From contig CAJJCY010000002.1 of assembly GCA_905182865.1 (NCBI GenBank), positions 195,040 to 259,039 on the forward strand: 64,000 bases of DNA. The letters are read 5' to 3'. Below are positions 18,105-27,623 of this stretch, piece after piece; the stretch's first letter is position 1, and every line of letters begins with the position of its first letter. The position numbers and the translations under genes are program-made. This DNA comes from an uncultured SAR324 cluster bacterium. Lineage in GTDB: Bacteria > SAR324 > NAC60-12. A model generated the notes under the pieces. That model was not told the origin of the DNA. It saw only the letters and a program-made list of their open reading frames with translations, and searched no databases.

Positions 18105-19391
18105 ATGGAAAAATTTGTAGTGCATGGTGGAATTCCTCTCTCTGGAAGTATCACTCCTTCAGGCAACAAAAACGAGGCTCTCCCTGTTCTTGCTGCAACT
18201 TTACTGGCACGAGAACCTGTTATTTTACATAACGTTCCAGACATTCTTGACATCACTATTATGCGTGGACTGTTGGAAAGTCTAGGTGTAGAAGTAAAGC
18301 AAATTGATAAACATTCATTTAGTTTTGATTCCGGCAATCTTAAATCTATCAATCCTGATTCAACTCAGGCCTCTAGGATTCGTGGATCGTTCCTCCTTGC
18401 AGGGCCCCTTCTTGCCCGCAAGAAATCCTTTGTTTTGCCGGCTCCAGGGGGAGACAGAATTGGTTTACGACCTGTGCAAACCCATCTTTCGGCACTGGAA
18501 AATCTTGGTGCCAGAATTGATCTAAATGAAAACGGGTTTTATCATATGCAGACCTCTGGTTTAAAAGGAACACAAATTTATCTTGATGAGGCCAGCGTCA
18601 TGGCTACAGAAAATGCTGTCATGGCTGCAGTTACAGCACAGGGAAAAACTAATATTTACAATGCGGCTTGTGAACCACATGTTCAGGGATTGTGTTATTT
18701 CCTGAAGTTGCTTGGAGCAAATATTGAAGGTATAGGAAGTAATTTACTAGTCATTGAAGGCGTGTCCGTATTGAGTGGAGGAGAATACACGATTCAGCCG
18801 GATCACACTGAAGTTGGTTCTTTCATTGGATTGGCCGCTGTTACTGGAAGTGAACTGCGCATCAGGAATGCCGGAGTGCAATATTTACGTATGACTAAAC
18901 TAATGTTTGAAAAACTGGGAGTAGAAATTCAGGTTGAAGGCGACGATTTGCTTATACCAAAAAAACAAAAACTCATCGTCAGGAAGGATCCAAGTGGCGG
19001 AATCCCAAAAATTGATGATGCACCCTGGCCAGGGTTTCCAGCAGATTTAACCAGTATTATGACAGTAGTTGCCACACAATGTTCAGGTGCAGTTTTGATT
19101 TTTGAAAAAATGTTTGAAAGCCGTTTGTTTTGGGTAGACAAGCTGATAGAAATGGGAGCACAAATTATTCTGTGTGATCCACATCGAGCAGTTGTTTCAG
19201 GACCTACGCCACTCAAAGGGGCAAGAGTTTCTTCTCCGGATATTCGGGCAGGAATGGCTTTATTGATTGCAGCACTTGGTGCAAAAGGGATTACAGAAAT
19301 TTATAATATTGACCAGATTGACCGTGGATATGAAACAATTGACAAACGGCTTAATGCTCTGGGCGCTAAAATTTTGAGAGTAAGCGAGTAG
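18105..19391 (+). CDS. murA: UDP-GlcNAc 1-carboxyvinyltransferase MurA, Asp in place of the fosfomycin-target Cys
   Basis: First committed enzyme of peptidoglycan synthesis (UDP-GlcNAc + PEP). 428 residues, full length, with the start MEKFVVHGG, the [16 protein letters not shown] motif holding the conserved Lys22-Asn23 pair, and the repeated EPSP-synthase-type inverse alpha/beta barrels. The catalytic-loop motif normally reads GGCxIGxRPV; here it is [12 protein letters not shown], so residue 117 is Asp. The same exchange in Mycobacterium and Chlamydia MurA gives intrinsic fosfomycin resistance because the drug alkylates the Cys. MurA rather than EPSP synthase is chosen by the ending [17 protein letters not shown]. 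The helicase gene follows after only 7 bp. Confidence 0.94.
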   Translation: MEKFVVHGGIPLSGSITPSGNKNEALPVLAATLLAREPVILHNVPDILDITIMRGLLESLGVEVKQIDKHSFSFDSGNLKSINPDSTQASRIRGSFLLAGPLLARKKSFVLPAPGGDRIGLRPVQTHLSALENLGARIDLNENGFYHMQTSGLKGTQIYLDEASVMATENAVMAAVTAQGKTNIYNAACEPHVQGLCYFLKLLGANIEGIGSNLLVIEGVSVLSGGEYTIQPDHTEVGSFIGLAAVTGSELRIRNAGVQYLRMTKLMFEKLGVEIQVEGDDLLIPKKQKLIVRKDPSGGIPKIDDAPWPGFPADLTSIMTVVATQCSGAVLIFEKMFESRLFWVDKLIEMGAQIILCDPHRAVVSGPTPLKGARVSSPDIRAGMALLIAALGAKGITEIYNIDQIDRGYETIDKRLNALGAKILRVSE

Positions 19392-19398
19392 TGTAAAA

Positions 19399-21847
19399 AT
19401 GAAAAAAAATAAGAATTTATCTTCGGAGCAAGCAAAGGTTTTGGAGGAAGAACAGCAACTTCTGCTCCTTGTAAAACAAGGGTTTTTGATGCTTGCTGCT
19501 GAAGATAAAGAAAGGAATATAAGTGACCTACATTTGGATAATATCATTGAGTTGCGGGATTCTCTTTCAGACACTTTGCCCGAAGATGTGCCTGCAGTTA
19601 TGGCGCAAATGGAAAGGATGGTATTACTTCACAGTCAACAGGATTCACACAATGCTACTTTTGGTTTTAACCAGGATGTTCCATATTTTGCACATATCCG
19701 TTTGCGTGAAAACAAACGAGAACGGGATTTGCTGATAGGAAATCAGAATTGCTTTTCCACACACTTACCATGTCCAATTGTTGATTGGAAAAACGCCCCA
19801 GTTAGTCAGATTTTTTACCGCTATCATGAAGGCGATGAATACGTTGAAGATATTGGTGAAAGCGAATTGGAAGGTGAGTTGATAACGAGAAGAATGTTGC
19901 TGATTGAGAACGGCATTCTTATGCGAATAAACTGGCCTGGAGGTGTACTTGAAGACTTATCTACAGAGCCAACTAAACATAATAAATGGCACCTGGTCAG
20001 TCATAAAACACCTCAGCTTGAAAGCGGCCATGAGAAAACCTTGGATGAACTAAAACCACCTGATAAATATACAAGCAGCAATGGAAAAACAACAGACCTC
20101 AATTTTTCCGGTTACAGGGTGGACAAGCATCTGCGGCAAATTACTGCGCTGGTAGATCCTGAGCAATTTGAAGTAATAACACATTCTGAATATGGGATTG
20201 TTCTGATACAGGGAGGCGCCGGTTCTGGAAAAACCACCGTTGCCCTTCATAGACTGGCATATTTGATGTCAAAAAAGCCTCAATACTTTAAACCAAAAAC
20301 TGTCCTGCCGATTGTTTTCGGACCGGCTTTGGCAAATTATATGTCCAGGGTCTTGCCTGCATTGGGTGTTCATGGCGCAAGACCACGTATTTATCATAAA
20401 TGGTCGTCCGGACTGCGTATCCGCATGCTGCCCGAATTACCGGTTCAATATGCTGAAAACACTCCGATGGATGTGATCGAACTTAAGCGTCATCCGTTGT
20501 GGTTGAAATACTACCGTGAAGAAATACAAAACCGGACGACAAAGTTCCGCGAATTGTTTGAGGATAAACTAGCCAAAGTCGAGGGATTGGAAATTTTGCT
20601 CAAGGCTTGGGATGCAATGTCTGATACAGCTCTGATTCCACGCCTGCAGAATTTGGTAGGTTGGTCAAAAGGTGAAGAAACAATTCAAGGTGTACCACAG
20701 CTTTCCAGTGCCCGAATGGAAAAACAATTCCAAAATGCATTAGAACAGGCATTCCCTGAGCTAATGGAATCCCCACATTTATTAACTACTCAAATTTGGA
20801 ATGATTGTCTAGTCAACCGGGAATTGTTATTTGAGACAGTTGAGAGGCTTGCACCTGGTGAATTTAATGAATCTCAACTCACCGGCGTTTGGTCTTGGGC
20901 AGTCAGACAATATCAAAAGCGTCAGGAATCAAAAGAAATTGTAGAGTCAGATCTGGTTTCGTTGACCGAACAAACGGAAAACTTCTTTAACGAAGATTTG
21001 AACTTCACAGATGAAAAATCCTCGCTTGATGAAGAAGATGATACTCTCTTGCTTTTACTATATCAACTGCTGTTAGGACCTTTGAATAGTAAAAACGGCA
21101 AGCCTCTCCAATATACTCATTTGATGCTCGATGAGGCTCAGGATTTTGGTTCACTTGAATTTCAGCTATTAGTAAGTTTAACTCCAGAAAATCTTCCCAG
21201 TGTTACATTGGCAGGAGATTTGGATCAGCGTATTATGGTTGGACGTAAACATGAAACCTGGGAAGAGTCACTGGGCCATTTGACATTACCCGATGGCTCA
21301 AAACCAGATGTGACTGCCCTGGCTCCTTTAAAAATTGGTTACCGTTCTACTCATGAAATAATGACAGTTGCAAAAAAAGTTATTTCCGAACATAGCGTAA
21401 ATACAGTTTGGCACTCAACACGACATGGTGCTCCGGTTGATGTTTTCCGTTTCAAGGAACGTGGTTCAATGGTGGCATTTCTTGCAGACACATTGAAAGA
21501 CCTGTCTATTCGCGAACCACTTGGCCAGTGTAGCCGTGTTGACACGGACTCAGGAATCTGCAGAGAAGCTGTTTGATGGGTTGCAGCGCACAGATCTTTC
21601 TAAATTGCGTTTAATCAGAGATCAAGAATTTACATTCACACCTGGTATTGAAGTTACAGATATCACCCAGACAAAAGGCCTGGAATTCGACTCAGTCATC
21701 ATCGCAGATGCAGATGCTTCAACATATGGACCGGACATACGATCTCGACAATTATTGTATGTTGGAGTTACACGCGCGGCACATCAACTTTGGCTTCTTC
21801 ACTGTGGAAATCCGTCATCGTTGATTACCGGTATCTTGGATAAGTAG
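19399..21847 (+). pseudogene. HelD-like UvrD/Rep-family helicase, one frameshift
   Basis: A superfamily 1 helicase. The N-terminal 725 residues hold a long coiled region, then a HelD-type segment (YFAHIRLRENKRERDLLIGN, IVDWKNAPVSQIFYRYHEGD), Walker A GGAGSGKTTVALHR and Walker B HLMLDEAQDF. The remainder, in the next frame from about 21523, carries SVAVLTRTQESAEKLF, the motif V region TQTKGLEFDSVIIAD and the motif VI YVGVTRAAHQLW. Removing one G of the pair at 21523-21524 joins the two parts into one protein of about 815 residues. HelD proteins recycle stalled RNA polymerase in Gram-positives; this one could do so or act on DNA. It starts 7 bp after murA. Confidence 0.82.
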
Positions 21848-21949
21848 AATTAGGATTAAAATCAATTTATGGTTCGACGAATACTTTTTGATCTCCTGGA
21901 CTCACACTGATCTATACTGACTCACTTAACCAAAATTATTAATGCTCTA

Positions 21950-23215
21950 ATGCAGCCAGTTATTAACAATCAAATCGACAATTTAAAAGAATCTGCCACT
22001 TTATTCATTAACCAGCTTGCCTTAAAGTTACGCAGTGAAGGGCATAACATCTGTCACTTGGGTTTTGGCGAATCACCATTTCCGGTACCAGAACCTATGC
22101 GAATTGCATTGCAGGAAAACGCTTACCGCAAACAATATATTTCTGGATATGGATTACCAGAATTAAGGAAGGCAGTTGCAGGATTTTTTGAAAGTGAATT
22201 TGGCTATAACTACTCATTTGAAAAAATATTCATTGGTCCGGGAAGTAAAGAACTGATATTCCAACTAGTTTATTTATTGGAGGGCCCCCTCATGGTTCCC
22301 GCTCCGAGTTGGGTCAGTTATGGGCCGCAGGCAAAGATTCGCTCAAAAACATTCATTCCAATTCCAACTGAGCGAAAAAACGGATATAGGTTACAGGCAG
22401 AAGAATTGGAAAAAACATGTTCCGGTCTGAGTTTTCCGCAAAAATTATTAATTCTTAATAATCCTAGCAATCCAACAGGAAGTGTACATACTCCTGAGGA
22501 ATTAAAGGATTTGGCTGAAGTATGCCGGAAGCATGCAATAATTGTAATTTCGGATGAAATTTATGCTCTGACTAATTTTGGTGAACAACCCTTTGAGGGA
22601 ATTGCAAAATATTTTCCTGAAGGAACAATTACAACAAGTGGTGTTTCAAAAGCCTTTTCTGCCGGAGGTTGGCGTCTTGGTTTTGCGATGATTCCAGATG
22701 AATTAGCTAAAATAGTACCACCATTATCTGCATTTGTGAGTGAAACTTTCAGTTGCGTTAGTGCCCCAATACAGTACGGAGCACTTGCGGGATTTGAAAA
22801 TTATGATTCGGTGAGGAAACATGTTGAGCGCTGCCGTGATATTCATTGTGCAGCTGGTCATTTTTTACATCAGAGATTCACGGATATTGGCTTAAATTGT
22901 CCAAAACCTCAAGGAGCTTTTTATCTTTTTCCTGACTTTGAAAATTTTAAAGAAAAACTTAGTTCCCGCGGAATCACTACGAGTGAAAAATTAAGCAGAC
23001 GTCTATTGGAAGAGACAGGTGTTGCATTGCTTCCAGGATCAGATTTTTATATGCCGAATGACTTTTTAGTAGTCCGTGTAGCAAGTGTAGATTATGATGG
23101 AGCGCAGTTGCTCAAAGATTTTCCAATGAAAAATAAGCTCACTCCAGAAATGTTTCCAAACCTGTTTCCTAAATTGGCAGATGCAGCTGAGCGTATTGAG
23201 AAGTGGCTTAGTTAA
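21950..23215 (+). CDS. Class I/II pyridoxal-phosphate aminotransferase
   Basis: 421 residues of fold-type I. The PLP Lys is Lys234 in SGVSKAFSAGGWRLGF; the cofactor Asp is Asp202 in IVISDEIYA; NNPSNPTGS is the substrate/cofactor loop; and VVRVASVD lies near the C-terminus where the carboxylate-binding Arg is expected. It resembles aspartate/aromatic aminotransferases, but the exact amino donor cannot be told. The C-terminus is about 40 residues longer than in AspC-type enzymes (MFPNLFPKLADAAERIEKWL). It lies 102 bp past the helicase and may share its transcript. Confidence 0.85.
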   Translation: MQPVINNQIDNLKESATLFINQLALKLRSEGHNICHLGFGESPFPVPEPMRIALQENAYRKQYISGYGLPELRKAVAGFFESEFGYNYSFEKIFIGPGSKELIFQLVYLLEGPLMVPAPSWVSYGPQAKIRSKTFIPIPTERKNGYRLQAEELEKTCSGLSFPQKLLILNNPSNPTGSVHTPEELKDLAEVCRKHAIIVISDEIYALTNFGEQPFEGIAKYFPEGTITTSGVSKAFSAGGWRLGFAMIPDELAKIVPPLSAFVSETFSCVSAPIQYGALAGFENYDSVRKHVERCRDIHCAAGHFLHQRFTDIGLNCPKPQGAFYLFPDFENFKEKLSSRGITTSEKLSRRLLEETGVALLPGSDFYMPNDFLVVRVASVDYDGAQLLKDFPMKNKLTPEMFPNLFPKLADAAERIEKWLS

Positions 23216-23259
23216 ACAATATCCAGTAAAATATGTTAATTTTAATTCATAAAATATTT

Positions 23260-23283
23260 ACCTTGATCTTAAATCAGCAAGGT
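23260..23283. terminator. Hairpin between aminotransferase and bactofilin genes
   Basis: ACCTTG (23260-23265) pairs with CAAGGT (23278-23283), 44 bp after the aminotransferase stop. No T-run follows; it could limit read-through into the bactofilin gene but support is modest. Confidence 0.3.
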
Positions 23284-23455
23284 CTGGTAAGCTCTTGTTT
23301 CAGGCTCACCCGAACTGCTTTTCTGTATAAAAATACAGGCACCATTCATGCAGATATAGAGCTTGGAAAGTAAACCGGTTTAAGAGGAAAAACAACCGTC
23401 ACATTGCAATCACGCAAAGACGAAGGTAATAAGATATTGAAAAAAAGGTTTAATA

Positions 23456-23788
23456 ATGGATTTAGTTAAAGGCTATTTGGGATCTGATGTACGAATGGAT
23501 GGAAGTATCGAAACCAATAATAGTCTTCGTATTGATGCCACCTTTGTTGGAAAAATTTCAAGCAGTCATTCTGTCGTAGTTGGAGTTCGAGGAAGAGTGA
23601 TGGGGGAGATACAAGCACCTGTTATCAAGGTCGATGGTTGGGTTGAGGGTGATCTAAAAGCTGGTAAGATGTTAGAAGTTTTAGGTAATGCACGTATTGA
23701 AGGAAATATTTATACTCCAGTCGGTGGTTTGAAATTGAGGTTAGGTGGAGAATTCAAGGGCAAATTTATCATGCATTTACCTAAATAG
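23456..23788 (+). CDS. Bactofilin (polymer-forming cytoskeletal protein)
   Basis: 110 residues made almost entirely of short beta-helical repeats with glycine turns: SLRIDATFVGKISSSHSVVV, VRGRVMGEIQAP, VDGWVEGDLKAG. This is the bactofilin (DUF583) fold, which polymerises into filaments at the membrane and often scaffolds murein enzymes. AAAGG precedes the ATG. No peptidase or other bactofilin partner is adjacent, but murA lies upstream on the same strand. The N-terminus lacks a membrane-targeting extension beyond MDLVKGYLG. Confidence 0.9.
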   Translation: MDLVKGYLGSDVRMDGSIETNNSLRIDATFVGKISSSHSVVVGVRGRVMGEIQAPVIKVDGWVEGDLKAGKMLEVLGNARIEGNIYTPVGGLKLRLGGEFKGKFIMHLPK

Positions 23789-23825
23789 TAATGGAGCTTC
23801 AAACAGGCAGTTGCAAAATTTTACT

Positions 23826-24455
23826 TTAAGCAACTGGATTCGGTGCAGATAGATTTTCCTTTGAACTTGTCTTTTGAACTACTTCAGGGACTGCAGTAAG
23901 CACTGGCTTTTCTTTTTTGGAAGAATCTTCTACTAGCTTTGAGGTAGGTAATTTATCGGGTATCGGTGTCTGAGCAGACTGTGCTGTGTAAGTTTTTGGG
24001 GCAGGCTTGCTGTCGCTTCGCATAAATACTGCAAATTTTGGCTGCCGCAGCAACTTGAGCAATGCTGGAGATTTGCTTTCATCTCTGAGATTGTTCGTGA
24101 TCATTTCCGGAAGATTATCCAAACTTTTCAATTCAATTGTTTTTGCCTCAGGAAGTTTAATCAGCATTTGCCGGTCTGCCTCACTCATTAAATCGATTTG
24201 TTTTTTAATTGCTCCTACAAAACCCTCGATAGCAGCATCCGGAAGTTTTTCCTGGACCAGCAAGTTTTCTATTCTTGAGAGTACCTTTAAATACTGTGAA
24301 GTCTCATTACGTTCAGCACCTTTTGCTACTACTGTATTTACGTCAGAAGTAACTGCTTGAGCTTTAGAACCAACGGTTGTAGATCTCTCTTTACTTTGGA
24401 CTTGCCGCTCCAGGCTAGTTTGTTTATCCGTTGTATTGTTAGATGCTACTTGCAT
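23826..24455 (-). CDS. Uncharacterised polar protein
   Basis: 209 residues, no signal peptide. The N-terminal 50 and C-terminal 60 residues are low-complexity and rich in Ser, Thr, Lys and Pro, so probably disordered. The middle (about residues 55-135) is helical and better ordered: YLKVLSRIENLLVQEKL, AIEGFVGAIKKQIDLM, ADRQMLIKLPEAKTIEL. I recognise no family. It is convergent with the bactofilin gene, ending 37 bp from it, and lies alone on its strand. The middle resembles helical linker domains of scaffold proteins, which is only an impression. Confidence 0.55.
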   Translation of the reverse strand: MQVASNNTTDKQTSLERQVQSKERSTTVGSKAQAVTSDVNTVVAKGAERNETSQYLKVLSRIENLLVQEKLPDAAIEGFVGAIKKQIDLMSEADRQMLIKLPEAKTIELKSLDNLPEMITNNLRDESKSPALLKLLRQPKFAVFMRSDSKPAPKTYTAQSAQTPIPDKLPTSKLVEDSSKKEKPVLTAVPEVVQKTSSKENLSAPNPVA

Positions 24456-24655
24456 AGTTAATCATGTGTGTTAGTGCAATTAGGTTTATTTATAATTCAC
24501 TGATCTAGTTTAATGCATTTTATACGACTATTTGGAATTCAATATTTAAGCCACAGAGAACTTTGTGTTTTGATCTTTGCTTAACGTGTACAGCTTGAAT
24601 TCGTGTGGTAGTTAGCTGATAATAGCTATTCAATATTAATTGAAATACATAAAAT

Positions 24656-25450
24656 ATGAAAAGATATCAATGGAACGCACAAGATTATGAAAAACATTCT
24701 CTAGCTCAGCAAAAATGGGCCAGAGAACTTTTAGACAAATTATCACTTCATGGAACAGAGGATGTGCTTGATATAGGTTGCGGTGACGGAAAGGTAACCG
24801 CCGAAATATCCAGATTAGTCTCGAAAGGAACAATTGTCGGTATCGACAACTCTTCTTCGATGATAGCACTGGCATCAAAACGATATCCCCCAAAGGACTA
24901 CCCAAATCTTTCATTCCATGAGATGGATGCCGGCAACTTATTGTTTCATGAATGTTTTGATCTTATTTTTTCAAATGCGACACTGCACTGGGTAAAAAAT
25001 CAACAACCCGTCATTGAAGGATTTTTCAAAGGATTAAGGCAAAAAGGAAAGATCCTCCTGCAGTTGGGAGGCAAAGGCAACGCAGCTGAAATTGTAAGCA
25101 TACTTTCCGGAATGCAGACTGATCCTGAATGGCAGTCATACTTTGAAAAATTTGACTTTCCATTCTTTTTTCCTGGTACAGATGAGTATGAATCAATTCT
25201 TCTGAAATCCGGCTTTAAAATAAACCGGTTAGAGCTTATTCCAAAAGATATGGTTCATGCAGGCAAGACAGGCTTGGAAGGATGGATTCGTACTACATGG
25301 TTAGGATATACTCAACAAGTACCTGCAGAAAAAAGAGATAAATTCGTCGATGCTATTTCTACAAAATATATTGAAAGAACACCAGTTGATTCAAAAGGCA
25401 GGCTCCATGTTCAAATGCTTAGGCTTGAAGTTGAAGCAGAAAAAAAATGA
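24656..25450 (+). CDS. SAM-dependent methyltransferase (class I)
   Basis: 264 residues with class I motifs: VLDIGCGDGKVTAEIS (motif I), IVGIDNSSSMIALA (acidic loop), FDLIFSNATLHWV (motif IV) and GKILLQLGG (motif VI). The sequence resembles the trans-aconitate methyltransferase/BioC group (SNATLHWV, HMEGWIRTT-like region EGWIRTTWL), so it may methylate a small carboxylate, but no biotin gene is near and the substrate is open. It precedes hisA by 54 bp on the same strand. Confidence 0.82.
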   Translation: MKRYQWNAQDYEKHSLAQQKWARELLDKLSLHGTEDVLDIGCGDGKVTAEISRLVSKGTIVGIDNSSSMIALASKRYPPKDYPNLSFHEMDAGNLLFHECFDLIFSNATLHWVKNQQPVIEGFFKGLRQKGKILLQLGGKGNAAEIVSILSGMQTDPEWQSYFEKFDFPFFFPGTDEYESILLKSGFKINRLELIPKDMVHAGKTGLEGWIRTTWLGYTQQVPAEKRDKFVDAISTKYIERTPVDSKGRLHVQMLRLEVEAEKK

Positions 25451-25504
25451 ATTATTGTTTAGATAATCTGCTCACCTCAAAAACTCAAAATTCAACACCA
25501 TAAA

Positions 25505-26224
25505 ATGCTGCTGATTCCCGCAATTGATTTAAAAAACGGACGCTGTGTCAGACTGCTTCAGGGAGAATTAGATTCAGAAACAGTCTACTCGGATGATCCT
25601 GCAGCCATGGCCTGCTCATTTGAGGATGCTGGTGCAAAGCGTTTGCATCTGGTTGATTTAGATGGAGCATTCAGGGGAAAAGGTAAAAACTTGGACAGCA
25701 TCCATTCTATACTTAAATCGATTTCAATTCCTGTTCAACTTGGAGGAGGTTTGCGTACAGCAGATGATGTAGAAAGAATGCTGAAGTTGGGAGTGTCGTC
25801 TGTAATCATTGGAACTATGGCTGTTAAGAATCCAGATGTTTTTGAAGACATTATTAAACATTACTCCAGCGAGCAAATTATTCTGGGTATTGATGCCCGA
25901 AACCGCAAAGTTGCAATTGAAGGCTGGCAGGAAGGAACAGAAATTTACGATGTAGATTTTGCCCTGCATTGGAAAAAGGTTGGAATACAAAGAGTGGTTT
26001 TTACCGACATTGCTCGTGACGGAATGCTCAGTGGACCAAATATGGAGGCACTGCGTAATTTTGCCCGTGGTACCGGATTAAAGATTGTAGCATCCGGAGG
26101 AGTCTCTTCAATGGAAGATCTGGAACAGCTTAAAACTCTGGAAGAAGACGGTGTTGATCAGGTAATCAGCGGAAAAGCAATTTATGAGGGCAAACTTGAT
26201 TTAAAGGAAATATTCAAATGCTAG
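25505..26224 (+). CDS. hisA: Phosphoribosyl-formimino-AICAR ribotide isomerase HisA
   Basis: 239-residue (beta-alpha)8 barrel, the Amadori isomerase of histidine synthesis. The start [20 protein letters not shown] carries the first catalytic Asp (Asp8) and the phosphate-binding strands QLGGGLRT and IVASGGVSS are clear. The second Asp lies in the [11 protein letters not shown] stretch. It overlaps hisF by 7 bp (hisF ATG at 26218), so the two are translationally coupled; HisH and HisB are encoded elsewhere (41385-42604). Confidence 0.96.
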   Translation: MLLIPAIDLKNGRCVRLLQGELDSETVYSDDPAAMACSFEDAGAKRLHLVDLDGAFRGKGKNLDSIHSILKSISIPVQLGGGLRTADDVERMLKLGVSSVIIGTMAVKNPDVFEDIIKHYSSEQIILGIDARNRKVAIEGWQEGTEIYDVDFALHWKKVGIQRVVFTDIARDGMLSGPNMEALRNFARGTGLKIVASGGVSSMEDLEQLKTLEEDGVDQVISGKAIYEGKLDLKEIFKC

Positions 26225-27012
26225 CACGCCGCATAATACCGTGTCTCGATATAAAAGACGGCCGGGTGGTAAAGGGTACCAGCTTCGTAGGATTGAGGGA
26301 TGCAGGCGATCCGCTGGAGTTGGCACAGCGTTATAATGAACAGTCTGCTGATGAACTTGTTTTTCTTGATATTACCGCTTCCAAAGAAAATCGGAGTACA
26401 ACAATTGAACTTGCGACGCGCTTGGCACGTGAATTGTTTATCCCTTTTACAATTGGCGGTGGAATCTCTTCACTTGAAGACATGCATTCACTTGTAACTG
26501 CAGGTGCAGATAAAGTTTCAGTAAATTCTTCCGCAATCCGGAATCCGAACCTAATTTCTGAAGGTGCAAAGCGTTTTGGTTCACAATGTATCGTTGTGGC
26601 TATTGATGCAAGAAAACGTAATTTAAACTCACAAAAACAAGATACAAAAGACAAAATCTCAAAATGGGAAGTCTTCAGCCACGGCGGAAGCCTTGCAACT
26701 GGATTGGATGCAGTGGCATGGGCCGGTGAAATGGAAGCAAGAGGGGCTGGTGAAATATTATTGACTAGCATGGATGCAGACGGTCACCAGGATGGTTTTG
26801 AACTTGATTTGACTGCCGCAATCAGCGGAAAGCTCAATATCCCGGTAATTGCATCAGGAGGTGGTGGAACTTTTGAACATTTTCTTGATGCTCTCACAAT
26901 AGGAAAAGCCGATGCTGTCTTGGCGGCATCCGTATTTCATTATGGAAAATATACTGTTTCTGAAGTTAAGGAATATCTCAGTCAAAACAATATTCCAATA
27001 CGCAAAGTATAA
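26218..27012 (+). CDS. hisF: Imidazole glycerol phosphate synthase cyclase subunit HisF
   Basis: 264-residue barrel subunit that forms the imidazole ring using ammonia from HisH. The start [20 protein letters not shown] includes catalytic Asp11, and the second catalytic Asp is in VVAIDARK. Phosphate loops IGGGISS and VIASGGGG are present. A stretch of about 15 charged residues ([15 protein letters not shown]) replaces the short loop usually found before WEVFSHGG. Its HisH partner is encoded at 41385-42005. Confidence 0.96.
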   Translation: MLARRIIPCLDIKDGRVVKGTSFVGLRDAGDPLELAQRYNEQSADELVFLDITASKENRSTTIELATRLARELFIPFTIGGGISSLEDMHSLVTAGADKVSVNSSAIRNPNLISEGAKRFGSQCIVVAIDARKRNLNSQKQDTKDKISKWEVFSHGGSLATGLDAVAWAGEMEARGAGEILLTSMDADGHQDGFELDLTAAISGKLNIPVIASGGGGTFEHFLDALTIGKADAVLAASVFHYGKYTVSEVKEYLSQNNIPIRKV

Positions 27013-27035
27013 CACTCTCTGAGAAGATCGGAATA

Positions 27036-27617
27036 ATGTCTTTCGTTTATGAAAATTTTCGCTTATCAAGACTGATCTCGCTGGCAATATTTGCTCTCAT
27101 TTTAAGCAGTGCACCAGATGCCTCCGCTTACAAAGAAGAACAATCCCGTACCACCAACAACCGTCTTAGGTCAATTATTGAAGGAAAAGTAGAGTTTCAC
27201 AAATCGTCTTATTCTCTTGAAAAAGTTAGAGCATCAACACCAAAACCGGAACAGTTTCAGCCAACTTCTCAAACACAATACGAAAGAATTACATCCAGGC
27301 AGCTTCAAAACATTCGGTTTATTCCAATTAATTATAAAAAAGAATTCATCCGTAAGGAAGGCCGCAAACAATTTTCGACAAACTCAAAAGGTCGTTTTGA
27401 ATCCTTTCATGAAAACCCTAATGCTGTAAAAAAGTTTTGTAATGTCCAAGTTAAGACTAAGTTTTGTATCCGCAACGGTGAGAGTCGTTCCAAATATACT
27501 GGCAACACTCCCAAGAAACGTCCCCGCAAGAAAGACTTTAGTGATGCAAATAACTTCAAGAAAAAACAGGAATCAAAAGCCTTTGTTAAGCAGTTGATAC
27601 GCCAGTCAGACCGTTGA
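27036..27617 (+). CDS. Secreted basic protein of unknown function
   Basis: 193 residues. Residues 12-32 form a likely signal peptide (LISLAIFALILSSAPDASAY), cleaved near Ala-Tyr. The mature part is strongly basic and polar, with many Lys, Arg, Asn and Ser and two cysteines (FCNVQVKTKFCIRN) that could form a disulfide. No family recognised. It lies 23 bp after hisF and 6 bp before nnr in a same-strand run, so it is co-transcribed, but these neighbours give no functional clue. Confidence 0.6.
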   Translation: MSFVYENFRLSRLISLAIFALILSSAPDASAYKEEQSRTTNNRLRSIIEGKVEFHKSSYSLEKVRASTPKPEQFQPTSQTQYERITSRQLQNIRFIPINYKKEFIRKEGRKQFSTNSKGRFESFHENPNAVKKFCNVQVKTKFCIRNGESRSKYTGNTPKKRPRKKDFSDANNFKKKQESKAFVKQLIRQSDR

Positions 27618-27623
27618 CAGCAG

